From positions 1-64,000 of the forward strand of contig NZ_CABFMN010000077.1 of the NCBI RefSeq assembly GCF_901875635.1: a stretch of 64,000 nucleotides of DNA, written 5' to 3'. The translations under genes were made by a program, and so were the position numbers. The notes under the pieces were generated by a model. The model was given only the letters and a program-made list of their open reading frames with translations, did no database searches and was not told the DNA's origin. The stretch comes from Xylophilus ampelinus (GTDB lineage: Bacteria; Pseudomonadota; Gammaproteobacteria; Burkholderiales; Burkholderiaceae_C). Below, in pieces: positions 18,501 through 26,015 of this stretch (positions within the stretch are counted from its first letter, which is position 1; every line of letters begins with the position of its first letter).

Positions 18501-18944
18501 AACGGCAAGATCGATCGCAAGGCCCTCCCGGCGCCACAGCCCGGCACCGCGGACGATGTGTCCGCGGGATCGGTGGGGGCCGGCATGCCCGCGTCGGAAC
18601 CGCTGCTGTCCCCCGAGCAGGCGACGCTGGCGCAAATCTGGGCCGAGGCGCTCCACCTGAACATCCACGAAATTCGTGCGTCCGACAACTTCTTCGATCT
18701 CGGTGGCGACTCGCTGCTCGTGATGCGCGTGATCCAGCGCGTCCAGGCCTTGACGGGTGCAGCAGTCAAGCCGCAGCGTTACGTGTTCGAGAGCCTGGGA
18801 CAGCTGGCGTTGCAACGTCCCGTCGCCGAGCCAGCGCCGGCCCCGAAGCCGCCACCGGCACCACGTGGACTGCTGAGCAGGGTGTTCGGCGGCTGGGGGC
18901 GCAAGAGTGCCCGGGCGGAGGCGACTGACAATGCCACCGAGTAG
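15600..18944 (+). CDS. Nonribosomal peptide synthetase, C-A-T
   Basis: 1114 residues, 75 bp after the hybrid synthase. C domain about 20-450 with intact HHIICDG (H153, H154, D158); A domain about 470-970 (YTSGSTGKPKG, NMYGPTETTVW, YRTGDRGRW, NGKIDRKAL); T domain with Ser1038 (LGGDSLLVM); then a Pro/Ala-rich tail. Its A-domain code also reads D-I-L-Q-L-G-M-V-W, identical to the first A domain, predicting glycine. No thioesterase, reductase or further module follows, so product release must come from a free-standing enzyme or from cyclisation. The N-terminus starts almost directly with the C domain and shows no obvious docking helix. Confidence 0.93.
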   Translation: MFDPKSGPAEWSSPAAPSAQGVPTTSEAQRELWLACQLGEEASLAYNLSLSLKLEGALDAEALAAAFRDLVARHESLRATFSAEDGATRIDEAGEHHEMQWLDLDAAADADLQLASLHEREVTQPFDLAHGPLVRAWLVRLGATRHEFILTAHHIICDGWSLATLIRELLALYRARVGNAPSALEPAIQYRDYVGWLDRPEIRERERVDRDHWISRLAGTVPVLDLPTDQPRPQGMRSFSARRMDIPIDASLMPALRRRAAGEQVTLFTLLLGAFATLLARLGGNEEVVVGFPMAGQLEEGFSGLVGHCANLLPVRLRVDLESGASGMLRSTGESVMDAREHTLCSFNNLINALRLPRSDGRPPLAAVMFNVSPRLDPRLLSDEVLQAEVSLQPRRYDLFDLSLDVALSGKQATLECYYNDRLFERETVRRWMGMYECLLRGIAADAARPLGQLSLIPDDAMAQLRALQPPSTPMREPSLMHAAFTAQAAREPHRTALCLDDQRMSYGELDARSNRLAHALRLRGVKRGHLVGICLQREPDMLVALIAVLKAGAAYVPLDPDFPAARLAYYAEDAGLALLLTSSSVPTAPRSWCGDAQARVFELDRDDSWTSQPAQSLEPGADDPRAEDPAYVIYTSGSTGKPKGIVVPHGAVANFLQSMQSQPGIASSDRLLAVTTLSFDIAVLELLLPLAVGAEVIIARRDTVLQADALLALLAESGATVMQAVPSMWRVILDSGWQPRPGFKALVGGEGLPPDLARAMTAKAAQVWNMYGPTETTVWSTLWLVDAARVDSVGVSIGQPIDNTTVWILDEHLQQLPVGVPGEICIGGAGVAIGYLHRPELTAERFVTVDIDGVPTRLYRTGDRGRWRNDGLLEHMGRFDFQVKVRGYRIELGEIEARCDEVPGVSSSVVLAREDVPGDVRLVAYLALTPGSTVDRASVREQLRASLPHYMLPQHVVVLPALPLLPNGKIDRKALPAPQPGTADDVSAGSVGAGMPASEPLLSPEQATLAQIWAEALHLNIHEIRASDNFFDLGGDSLLVMRVIQRVQALTGAAVKPQRYVFESLGQLALQRPVAEPAPAPKPPPAPRGLLSRVFGGWGRKSARAEATDNATE

Positions 18945-19109
18945 CACGGACGTGCCGACCCGATGCCGCTGCCAGCCCTCGCTCACACATCAGGCTCCTG
19001 CTGCCTTCCTGCAAGGGGCTTGCGGGCATGGCGCATGCCAGGCACGCCTGCTTCGATCCGGCGACCGTCGCGCACGCGGCATGAACCGACGTTCCTGATT
19101 GGCGAGCCG

Positions 19110-19826
19110 ATGGACGCCTGCTCCAGCCTTCCAAGCCCATGGCCCGATGTGCGGTTGTGGCAGGTCGACCTCGAACGGGACGCACGGCCCGAAGGCCTGT
19201 GCCTGCTGTCCGCTTCGGAACACGCGCGCGCGCAACGCTTCGTCTTCGAACCGGACCGCCAGCGTTATCTGCGTGCCCACGCGGCGCTGCACATGCTGCT
19301 CGACGCGGCGCTGCCCGATCAGCATCGCCAGGACACCGAGTTCGAGCTCGGCCCGTGGGGCAAGCCCCGCCTGCGTCACGCCCGTCACCTGCACTTCAAC
19401 CTCAGCCACAGCGGCGCACGCGCGCTGGTCGCGATATCGACGAATGCCGAGGTGGGCGTGGATGTCGAAGTCCTGCGCGCGGTCCCTGAAATGGCCGACC
19501 TGGCGCAGATGGTCTTCAGCAGCAGCGAGCATTCGCAGTGGGCGAGCACTCCCTCCGCCTTGCGCGAGTTGACGTTTCTGCGCTGCTGGACGCGCAAGGA
19601 GGCCGTGGTCAAGGCACTGGGCAATGGGCTGCTGGTGGATCTCCCGACCATCGACGTGGGCACCGGCTGCGACAATCGCCGCGTGCTCGTCGAAACAGCA
19701 GCCGGTGAGCAGGCGGCGCTGGACCTGAGGTCGCTGGCGCTTCCTTCGGGCGCCGTGGGCGCACTGGCACGTCGTGCAGCAGTGGAGCCGATCGGCCAAG
19801 AACAACGAGAGAAATTCGACGCATGA
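19110..19826 (+). CDS. Sfp-type 4'-phosphopantetheinyl transferase
   Basis: 238 residues from ATG 19110 (MDACSSLPSPWPDVRLW). The magnesium and CoA motif GVDVEVL and the WTRKEAVVKALGNGL motif are the two Sfp-family signatures, preceded by FNLSHSGARALVAI. It transfers the phosphopantetheine arm of CoA to the carrier serines, here most likely Ser541, Ser1552 and Ser1038 of the two megasynthases. An upstream in-frame extension reads as low-quality coding and was left out. Its stop overlaps the next start by four bases (ATGA). Confidence 0.92.
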   Translation: MDACSSLPSPWPDVRLWQVDLERDARPEGLCLLSASEHARAQRFVFEPDRQRYLRAHAALHMLLDAALPDQHRQDTEFELGPWGKPRLRHARHLHFNLSHSGARALVAISTNAEVGVDVEVLRAVPEMADLAQMVFSSSEHSQWASTPSALRELTFLRCWTRKEAVVKALGNGLLVDLPTIDVGTGCDNRRVLVETAAGEQAALDLRSLALPSGAVGALARRAAVEPIGQEQREKFDA

Positions 19827-20635
19827 GCCCCTTCCTGTTTGGTGCTCCCGCCCGACGCATGATGGGGATCTTCCATCCCGCCGGGCCCTCGCCTGCCAGC
19901 GGCGCGGCGGTACTGATCTGCCTGCCTTTCGGTCATGAATTGCTGCGCTCGCAGCGTTTCTTCCGCATCCTGTGCGACCGCCTGGCGCGAGCCGGCCATC
20001 CCACCCTGCGCTTCGACTACTACGGCTGCGGCGATTCGCTCGGCGAAGACCTCGACGGTGAATTGGATGGCTGGGTCGAGGACGTCGGCGCCGCACACGA
20101 CGAGTTGCGCCGGCTGGCTCCCGGCAGGCCCATCGTCTGGGTCGGTGCACGGCTGGGTGCGACTCTCGCACTGATGGCCGCCAATGGCGGAAACAGCACG
20201 CCGACGCGGGTGCTGGCGTGGGACCCGGTGATCGACGGCACGGCCTACTTGGCGGAACTGCGCACCGCCCACGTGGACGCCGTGGCACGCTCCTATTGCG
20301 TGCCCGATCCACGGGCAGGCAAGCTGCTGGCTAACCGAAGCAATGCGGGCCCCGCCGAGTTGCTGGGCACCGAACTGTCGCCGGAACTGTGCCGCCAACT
20401 GACGGCGCTGAACGCCGTGAACCTTCGAGTCTCGGCGCGCCACGACACGATGGTGCTTGCCGATCCCGACGACGCCCCGGTGCGCCAATGGGCCGACGCG
20501 CAAGCTGCCCGTGAACTACCGGTTCAGTTCGCGCCTTTCAGCCACACGCTCGACTGGACTGCGGATCCCAACCCGCGCAGCGCGATGGTTCCGGCCGAAG
20601 CCGTGCAGCGGCTTCTCGCGGAACTGTGTGAATGA
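19823..20635 (+). CDS. Alpha/beta hydrolase-fold protein lacking the nucleophile serine
   Basis: 270 residues. The fold is visible: GVLICLPFGHE-like first strand (AVLICLPFGHELLRSQRFFR), LARAGHPTLRFDYYGCGDSLG and a nucleophile elbow VWVGARLGATLAL. The elbow is G108-A-R110-L-G112, with Arg where the catalytic Ser should be. Proteins of this look occur beside exosortase A systems (from memory), but here it is coupled by ATGA overlap to the PPTase of an NRPS-PKS cluster. It could be a non-catalytic partner of the next hydrolase, or use another residue. Release or editing of the assembly-line product is the natural guess. Confidence 0.8.
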   Translation: MSPFLFGAPARRMMGIFHPAGPSPASGAAVLICLPFGHELLRSQRFFRILCDRLARAGHPTLRFDYYGCGDSLGEDLDGELDGWVEDVGAAHDELRRLAPGRPIVWVGARLGATLALMAANGGNSTPTRVLAWDPVIDGTAYLAELRTAHVDAVARSYCVPDPRAGKLLANRSNAGPAELLGTELSPELCRQLTALNAVNLRVSARHDTMVLADPDDAPVRQWADAQAARELPVQFAPFSHTLDWTADPNPRSAMVPAEAVQRLLAELCE

Positions 20636-20770
20636 GATGAAGCGATCCCTCCGACCCTTGTTGGGCGAGCGGACAGACCGCAGCCGCCAACCGCCCTTTC
20701 GAGGCGGGCAGGCAAGCGGGATGGCCGTGGTGCCCCCCCCGGCAGTTGCATGCGAAAGGCAGACTCCCAA

Positions 20771-21718
20771 ATGAAGGAATTTCCCGTTCTGTTCGGCCCC
20801 GAGAGCCGGTTGATGGGGGTGGTGTCCACGCCTGACAGCGTGCCCGCCCTCCCCGTGGCCTGCATCATGTTCAACATGGGGGCTTATCACCGCATCGGCC
20901 CGCGGCGCGTCAACGTCAAGCTGGCGCGCGCCCTGGCCGCCGACGGCGTGAGCAGCATCCGCTTTGACCTCGCCGGTCTTGGCGACAGCGGTGCACCTGC
21001 GGGAGCCGAGAGCTTCGAGGCTCAGGCAGTGCTGGACCTGAAGGCCGCCATGAATTTCATGGAAACCACGCACGGTATCCGCCGTTTCCTGGTCATTGGC
21101 CTGTGCTCGGGCGCGGCCAGCGGCATGGCAGTGGCCGAGCAGGACCCGCGCGTCGTTGGCTTGCTGATGATGGACGGCTACGCCTTCCCGAGCGCCGGCA
21201 CCCTGCGTGCACGAAACCTGCACCGCGCGCTGGCCTTTCCGACCAACCCGGCCATGCTCGGCAAGACGCTGCGTTGGCTGCAACGCAAGCTGAAGACCGG
21301 AACGGGCGGCATGCGCAGTGCGCCACAGCTGTTCGTTCCTGATCCGCCTGAACTGATCCATGCGCGTTTTCGCCGCGCGATGACGAAGATGGCGGAACGC
21401 CAGGTGGCCGTCCTGTTCATCTACTCGGGCACGATCCACGTGCGCGACAAGGGCCGCGACCAGTGGGGCATCTACGCGCAGGAACCCTTCATGCAGAAGA
21501 TGGAGTACCGGTTCTATCCGCAGATGGACCACACCTTCATCACCGTGGAAGGCCAGCGGCTGTACGTGGCCGAGACCCGCGAATGGGTGATGCGCGTCGC
21601 CAAGTCCAAGGCGCCGTCAAGTGCCGCTCTCGCAATCCGTGCCGGCGCGAGCGACATCAAGCCGGGTGGCGCCCCCCTGCCGCAGGTGCACATCGACCGC
21701 AGCGACGCGGTCTGCTGA
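20771..21718 (+). CDS. Alpha/beta hydrolase with Cys at the nucleophile position
   Basis: 315 residues from ATG 20771 (MKEFPVLFGPES); an in-frame ATG at 20750 is possible. Fold markers: CIMFNMGAYHRIGPRRVNVKLARALAADGVSSIRFDLAGLGDS, then the elbow VIGLCSGAASG, where G110-L-C112-S-G114 places Cys at the nucleophile. Late residues include a His in MDHTFITVEGQ. Cys-type elbows are known in dienelactone hydrolases and some thioesterases, and a Cys can replace Ser in some NRPS thioesterases. As the last island gene, it is the best candidate for freeing or cyclising the product. Confidence 0.8.
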   Translation: MKEFPVLFGPESRLMGVVSTPDSVPALPVACIMFNMGAYHRIGPRRVNVKLARALAADGVSSIRFDLAGLGDSGAPAGAESFEAQAVLDLKAAMNFMETTHGIRRFLVIGLCSGAASGMAVAEQDPRVVGLLMMDGYAFPSAGTLRARNLHRALAFPTNPAMLGKTLRWLQRKLKTGTGGMRSAPQLFVPDPPELIHARFRRAMTKMAERQVAVLFIYSGTIHVRDKGRDQWGIYAQEPFMQKMEYRFYPQMDHTFITVEGQRLYVAETREWVMRVAKSKAPSSAALAIRAGASDIKPGGAPLPQVHIDRSDAVC

Positions 21719-21848
21719 GCTGGGCCGCACACGCGGCCTTTTGGCAGATCCGGACGGTGGGCATGGCCCCGCGGCCTCGGCCCGGTGTCGGCTGGACGAA
21801 GCGCCCGGGTCGGCAGGCGCGCCGATAGAATCCGCTGCCAGCCTCTGG

Positions 21849-22310
21849 ATGAACCCCATGAACCGCTGCCCCACCTCCCCGATTGCTCTCAAAACCATAG
21901 CTACTCACGCACTGCTAGCGGGAGCTTCGGGCCTTTTTAGCCTGAGCGCCTGGGCCCAGAACCCGATCCCGCAGACGCAGAACGAGGCGGCCCTGGGCGG
22001 CCGCAACTTCCCGATCAACACCCTGCGCGGGAAGATGGTAATCACCGGCTTTCCCGAGATGCAGCTCGACGGCGTTGCCGAGCGGCTGGCGCCCGGTGCG
22101 CGCATCCGCAACACGCAGAACATGATCGTCCAGCCGGCCACCATCACCGGCCAGTACCTGGCGGTGAACTACCGCCGCGATGCGGCCGGACTGGTGAGCG
22201 ACGTGTGGATCCTCACGCCGACCGAGGCCAGCGCGGACCGCGCGCAGCTCAACAAGCCCTTTCTGAACTTCTGGCCCTTCGTCTCCTCCGCCGAGAACGA
22301 AGCGCGCTGA
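21849..22310 (+). CDS. Conserved secreted protein, function unknown
   Basis: 153 residues (a second ATG at 21858 is possible). A TAGAAT -10 at 21826-21831 precedes it. The signal peptide ends with SAWAQ before NPIPQ. The mature part has PINTLRGKMVITGFPEMQLDGVAERLAPGARIRNTQNM and WILTPTEASADR; I do not recognise a family. A dispersed repeat element occupies codons about 13-33, so it encodes the hydrophobic core of the signal peptide. It is followed by miaB after a second copy of the same repeat. Confidence 0.75.
   Translation: MNPMNRCPTSPIALKTIATHALLAGASGLFSLSAWAQNPIPQTQNEAALGGRNFPINTLRGKMVITGFPEMQLDGVAERLAPGARIRNTQNMIVQPATITGQYLAVNYRRDAAGLVSDVWILTPTEASADRAQLNKPFLNFWPFVSSAENEAR
21885..21946 (+). 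repeat. Dispersed ~60-bp element (copy 2), inside a signal peptide
   Basis: CATAGCTACT at 21896 on, CGGGAGCTTCGGGCCTTTTT and GCCTGAG at the end match the order of motifs in the 50426 copy. The reading frame passes through without a stop and the translated stretch is hydrophobic. Confidence 0.5.
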
Positions 22311-22329
22311 GCACCGCCTTTCCGTTTTC

Positions 22330-22390
22330 GAGCCAAAAGTGGCCGCAGCGCCCGTCCATCGGGCGCGAGCAGCTATTGATTTCATAGCAA
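22330..22390 (-). repeat. Dispersed ~60-bp element (copy 3), intergenic
   Basis: GAGCCAAAAGTGGCCGCAGC, CGGGCGC and GCAGCTATTGATTTCATAGC: near-perfect reverse complement of the 50426 copy. It fills most of the gap between the secreted protein and miaB, where it could act as a hairpin. Confidence 0.7.
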
Positions 22391-22403
22391 CGGGAGTTGC
22401 ACC

Positions 22404-23741
22404 ATGACCACCTCCATCCCCCCTTCCCGCAAGGTCTTCATCAAGACCTTCGGCTGCCAGATGAACGAGTACGACTCGGACAAGATGGCCGACCTGCTCG
22501 CCGCCGCCGAGGGCTACACGCCCACGCAGGACGTGGAGGAAGCCGACCTGATCCTCTTCAACACCTGCTCGGTGCGCGAGAAGGCGCAGGAGAAGGTCTT
22601 CTCCGATCTCGGCCGCGTGCAGCACCTGAAGGCCAAGGGCGTGAAGATCGGCGTCGGCGGCTGCGTCGCCAGCCAGGAGGGCGACGCCATCATCCAGCGC
22701 GCGCCCTATGTCGACGTGGTGTTCGGCCCGCAGACGCTGCACCGCCTGCCCGAGATGCTGGCGCGGCGCGAGGCCGAGAAGCGCCCGCAGGTGGACATCT
22801 CCTTTCCTGAAATCGAGAAGTTCGACCACCTGCCGCCGGCGCGCGTCGAGGGTGCAACGGCCTACGTCTCGATCATGGAAGGCTGCTCCAAGTACTGCAG
22901 CTACTGCGTGGTGCCTTACACCCGCGGCGAGGAGGTGAACCGCCCGCTGGACGACGTGCTGGTGGAGGTGGCGGGCCTGGCGGACCAGGGCGTGCGCGAG
23001 GTCACGCTGCTGGGCCAGAACGTGAATGCCTATCGCGGCAGGATGGGTGACACGGCCGAGATCGCCGACTTCGCGCTGCTCATCGAGTACATCGCCGAGA
23101 TTCCCGGCATCGAGCGCATCCGCTACACGACCAGCCATCCGAACGAATTCACGCCGCGGCTGATCGAGACGTACGCGAGAGTGCCGCAACTGGTGAGCCA
23201 CCTGCACCTGCCCGTGCAGCACGGCAGCGACCGCATCCTGATGGCGATGAAACGCGGCTATACGGCCATGGAATACAAGAGCACGATCCGCAAGCTGCGC
23301 GCGATCCGCCCGCAGCTGGCGCTGTCGAGCGACTTCATCGTCGGCTTCCCGGGCGAGACCGAGGAGGACTTCGCGCGGATGATGAAGCTCATCGAGGACG
23401 TCGGCTTCGACGCCAGCTTCAGCTTCATCTTCAGCCCGCGGCCCGGCACGCCGGCGGCTCAACTGCACGACGACACGCCGCACGAGGTCAAGCTGCGCCG
23501 GCTGCAGCACCTGCAGAAGACCATCGACGACAACGTGCGCCGCCTGTCGGACGCGCTGGTCGGCACCACGCAGCGCGTCCTGGTCGAGGGGCCGTCGAAG
23601 AAGAACCCCGCCGAGATGATGGGCCGCACCGACTGCTTCCGCGTCGTCAACTTCGAGGCGCCTGCACAGCGGGTCGGGCAGATAGTAGACGTGAAGATCA
23701 TCCGCTCGCTCTCGCACACCTTGCGGGGCGAAGTGGCATGA
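22404..23741 (+). CDS. miaB: tRNA-2-methylthio-N6-dimethylallyladenosine synthase
   Basis: 445 residues. Three domains in order: N-terminal UPF0004 with three cysteines for one Fe-S cluster ([32 protein letters not shown]); radical-SAM core with [16 protein letters not shown]-terminal TRAM domain ([23 protein letters not shown]). It methylthiolates i6A37 in tRNAs that read UNN codons. Length and motifs are complete. Confidence 0.96.
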   Translation: MTTSIPPSRKVFIKTFGCQMNEYDSDKMADLLAAAEGYTPTQDVEEADLILFNTCSVREKAQEKVFSDLGRVQHLKAKGVKIGVGGCVASQEGDAIIQRAPYVDVVFGPQTLHRLPEMLARREAEKRPQVDISFPEIEKFDHLPPARVEGATAYVSIMEGCSKYCSYCVVPYTRGEEVNRPLDDVLVEVAGLADQGVREVTLLGQNVNAYRGRMGDTAEIADFALLIEYIAEIPGIERIRYTTSHPNEFTPRLIETYARVPQLVSHLHLPVQHGSDRILMAMKRGYTAMEYKSTIRKLRAIRPQLALSSDFIVGFPGETEEDFARMMKLIEDVGFDASFSFIFSPRPGTPAAQLHDDTPHEVKLRRLQHLQKTIDDNVRRLSDALVGTTQRVLVEGPSKKNPAEMMGRTDCFRVVNFEAPAQRVGQIVDVKIIRSLSHTLRGEVA

Positions 23742-23745
23742 AGTG

Positions 23746-23870
23746 CGGGCAGCCGGACGCGAAGGCCGCCAAGGTTTCGCGAAGGTCGCGAAAGAATTTC
23801 CTTCGACACTGTTTCATGTCTTTTTCGCGACCTTCGCGTGATCTTTGCGGCCTTCGCGTCCGGCTGCCCG
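23746..23870. repeat. 125-bp near-perfect palindrome between miaB and qseE
   Basis: Arms of about 50 bases (23746-23795 and 23821-23870) start CGGGCAGCCGGACGCGAAGG and match each other with few mismatches; the 25-base loop is AT-richer. The GCGAAGGTCGCGAA-like units resemble a repeat common in betaproteobacterial intergenic regions (from memory). As RNA it would form a very stable hairpin and probably ends the miaB transcript. Confidence 0.8.
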
Positions 23871-23904
23871 ACTTCGCGCCCTTGAGCCAGGAGCCTCGCC
23901 ACTG

Positions 23905-25344
23905 ATGCCCACCCGTCACCGCGCGCGCGGCTCCTTCCAGCAACTGCTGCTCTTCGCCTTCCTGCTCATCACCGCGCTGCTGCTGGGCGTGGTGCTGCGC
24001 GCGGTGTCGCAGTACGACAAGCTGATCGTGCAGAGCCGCGATGCCGCACGCAGCGCGCTGCAGCTGTCGGGCGCGGCGCAGACGCTGGCCGAGCGCAGCG
24101 CGGCCATGGAGCGCTCGGGCCGCCAGTCGCTGGTGCTGAACGACGCGGTGCTGCGGCGCCGCTTCAACGATGCGGCGAAGGATGCCCAGGCGGTGGTGCA
24201 GCGGCTGGTCGACAACGGACTGCTGCCCCAGTCGGCCGAGCAGTGGCGCACGCAGCTGGGCGTGATCGAGGGCCTGATGAACGGGCCGCAGGACACGGCC
24301 CTCTCGCGCGAGGGCTCGATGGCGATCCAGTTCCGGGAGCTGGACACGCTCAACACGCAGATCGCCCAACAGGCGCAGTTCCTCATCGAGACGCAGAACA
24401 ACGCCCTGGCCGAGCGGCTGGAGCGCGCGCGGCGGAGGCTGATGCAGCAGGTGATCGCGGCCAGCGGGCTGGCGATCGCGATGGCGCTGGCCTTCGGCAT
24501 CTGGCTGGCCCGGCCCTTCAAGCGGCTGGAACGTGCGATCCACGGCCTGGGCGAAAACCGGCTCGAGGAGCCCATCGACATCCGCGGTCCGTCCGACGTG
24601 CGGCGCGTGTCGCAGGAGCTGGACTGGCTTCGCCTGCGGCTGATGGAACTGGACGCCGACAAGGCACGCTTCCTGCGGCATGTCTCGCATGAACTCAAGA
24701 CCCCACTGGCCGCGCTGCGCGAGGGCGTGTCGCTGCTGGAGGACGGCGTGACCGGCGCCCTCACGCCCGCGCAGCGCGAGGTGGCGCAGATCCTGAACCA
24801 GAACACGCTGGCGCTGCAGGGCCAGATCGAGGCGCTGCTGCGCTTCAACGCCGCCGCCTTCGAGGCACGCCAGCTGAGCCGCCAGCGCACGCCGCTGCTG
24901 CCGCTGATCGAGCAGCAGATCGAGGCGCAGCGCCTGCAGTGGCAGGCACAGGGTCTGACGGTGCGCGCCGAGGGCGAACCGCTCACGGTGGTGGTGGACC
25001 CGGTGAAGATCGGCACTGTGCTGGCCAACCTGCTGTCGAACGCCATCCGCTTTTCGGCGCGCGGCGGCACGATCCAGTTCACCGTGTCCAGCACCGCCGA
25101 CCTCGCGATCATCGAAGTGGCCGATGCCGGGCCGGGCATCGCCGCCGACGACCGCGACCGCATCTTCGAGCCTTTCTTCCGCGGCGAGCGGCAGCCCGAA
25201 CATGCTGTCAAAGGCACAGGCATCGGCCTGTCCATCGTGCAGGAGTACATTGCAGCCCATGGCGGACGGATCGACCTGCTGCACAACAGCGCGTCCGATG
25301 GCCCCGGTGCACGTTTCCGCATCGAACTGCCGCGCTCCGCCTGA
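23905..25344 (+). CDS. qseE: Membrane histidine kinase of the QseE/GlrK type
   Basis: 479 residues from ATG 23905. Membrane helix about 11-33, periplasmic helical sensor about 34-165, second helix about 172-195, HAMP region (RPFKRLERAIHGLGENRLEEPI), HisKA with His262 in FLRHVSHELKTPLAAL, then the ATPase domain (NAIRFSARGG, ADAGPGIAADD, GTGIGLSIVQEYI). The order kinase, lipoprotein, sigma-54 activator matches glrK-qseG-glrR of enterobacteria, where the system responds to envelope state. It presumably autophosphorylates and passes phosphate to Asp62 of QseF. Confidence 0.88.
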   Translation: MPTRHRARGSFQQLLLFAFLLITALLLGVVLRAVSQYDKLIVQSRDAARSALQLSGAAQTLAERSAAMERSGRQSLVLNDAVLRRRFNDAAKDAQAVVQRLVDNGLLPQSAEQWRTQLGVIEGLMNGPQDTALSREGSMAIQFRELDTLNTQIAQQAQFLIETQNNALAERLERARRRLMQQVIAASGLAIAMALAFGIWLARPFKRLERAIHGLGENRLEEPIDIRGPSDVRRVSQELDWLRLRLMELDADKARFLRHVSHELKTPLAALREGVSLLEDGVTGALTPAQREVAQILNQNTLALQGQIEALLRFNAAAFEARQLSRQRTPLLPLIEQQIEAQRLQWQAQGLTVRAEGEPLTVVVDPVKIGTVLANLLSNAIRFSARGGTIQFTVSSTADLAIIEVADAGPGIAADDRDRIFEPFFRGERQPEHAVKGTGIGLSIVQEYIAAHGGRIDLLHNSASDGPGARFRIELPRSA

Positions 25345-25363
25345 GCCCCCCTTTCCCCACACC

Positions 25364-26005
25364 ATGCTGCATCCGATCGCTCGCAGATCCTCCGCCGCCG
25401 TGGCGCTGGCCGTGCCGCTGCTGCTGGCGGGCTGCGCCACCCCCGCCCCGCCTGCGCCGGCGCGTCCTCCCGCGGCTGCGCCGGCCCCTGCACCCGCGCC
25501 CGCCGCACCGCCCCCCATCCTGCCCGTCGAGGCGGAGCCGAGGGCGCCAGCGACCCAGTTGGTGCCGCCTTCGCCCGGCCCCATCGGCGCCATGCTGGCT
25601 TATGCTGACCGCGTCCGCGGGCTGTCCTCCAACGACCTACAGGCCGAGATCAACCGCCTGGGCGAGCCGGGCGACACGCCAGCGCTCCAGATGCAGTTGG
25701 GCCTGGCGCTGTCGCAGACACGTTCCTCGCCAGATCTCGCGCGCGCCCTGGGGCTCATGCAGCGCGCTGCGTCGAACAACACCGCCGATGGCCTGGCCCT
25801 GCAACCGCTGGCTCGGCTGCTGGCCTCGCGCTATCTGGAGCAGCGCCGCGTCGAGGACGACCGCGACCGCCAGGCGCAGCAACTGCGCGACGCGCAGCGC
25901 CGCATCGACCAGCTCAACGACCGTATCGAGGCGCTGCGCGCCATCGAGCGCAGCTTCAGCCGCCCGGCTGCGCCCGCAGCGGCACCCAACGGCACGAAAC
26001 CCTGA
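25364..26005 (+). CDS. qseG: QseG-like lipoprotein
   Basis: 213 residues, 19 bp after qseE. Lipobox LLLAGC near residue 23, a Pro/Ala linker, a helical body (LSSNDLQAEINRLG...LQMQLGLALSQTR) and a C-terminal coiled coil rich in Arg, Asp and Gln (DRDRQAQQLRDAQRRIDQLN). In E. coli QseG is an outer-membrane lipoprotein that touches the periplasmic part of the kinase and tunes it. Sequence similarity to E. coli QseG is weak by eye; the call rests mainly on position and architecture. Confidence 0.72.
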   Translation: MLHPIARRSSAAVALAVPLLLAGCATPAPPAPARPPAAAPAPAPAPAAPPPILPVEAEPRAPATQLVPPSPGPIGAMLAYADRVRGLSSNDLQAEINRLGEPGDTPALQMQLGLALSQTRSSPDLARALGLMQRAASNNTADGLALQPLARLLASRYLEQRRVEDDRDRQAQQLRDAQRRIDQLNDRIEALRAIERSFSRPAAPAAAPNGTKP

Positions 26006-26015
26006 GGACGACCGG

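Noticed and set aside
8923..21848. Prophage or integrative element explanation for the biosynthetic island
   Set aside because: No integrase, transposase, phage structural gene, tRNA end or flanking direct repeat was seen.
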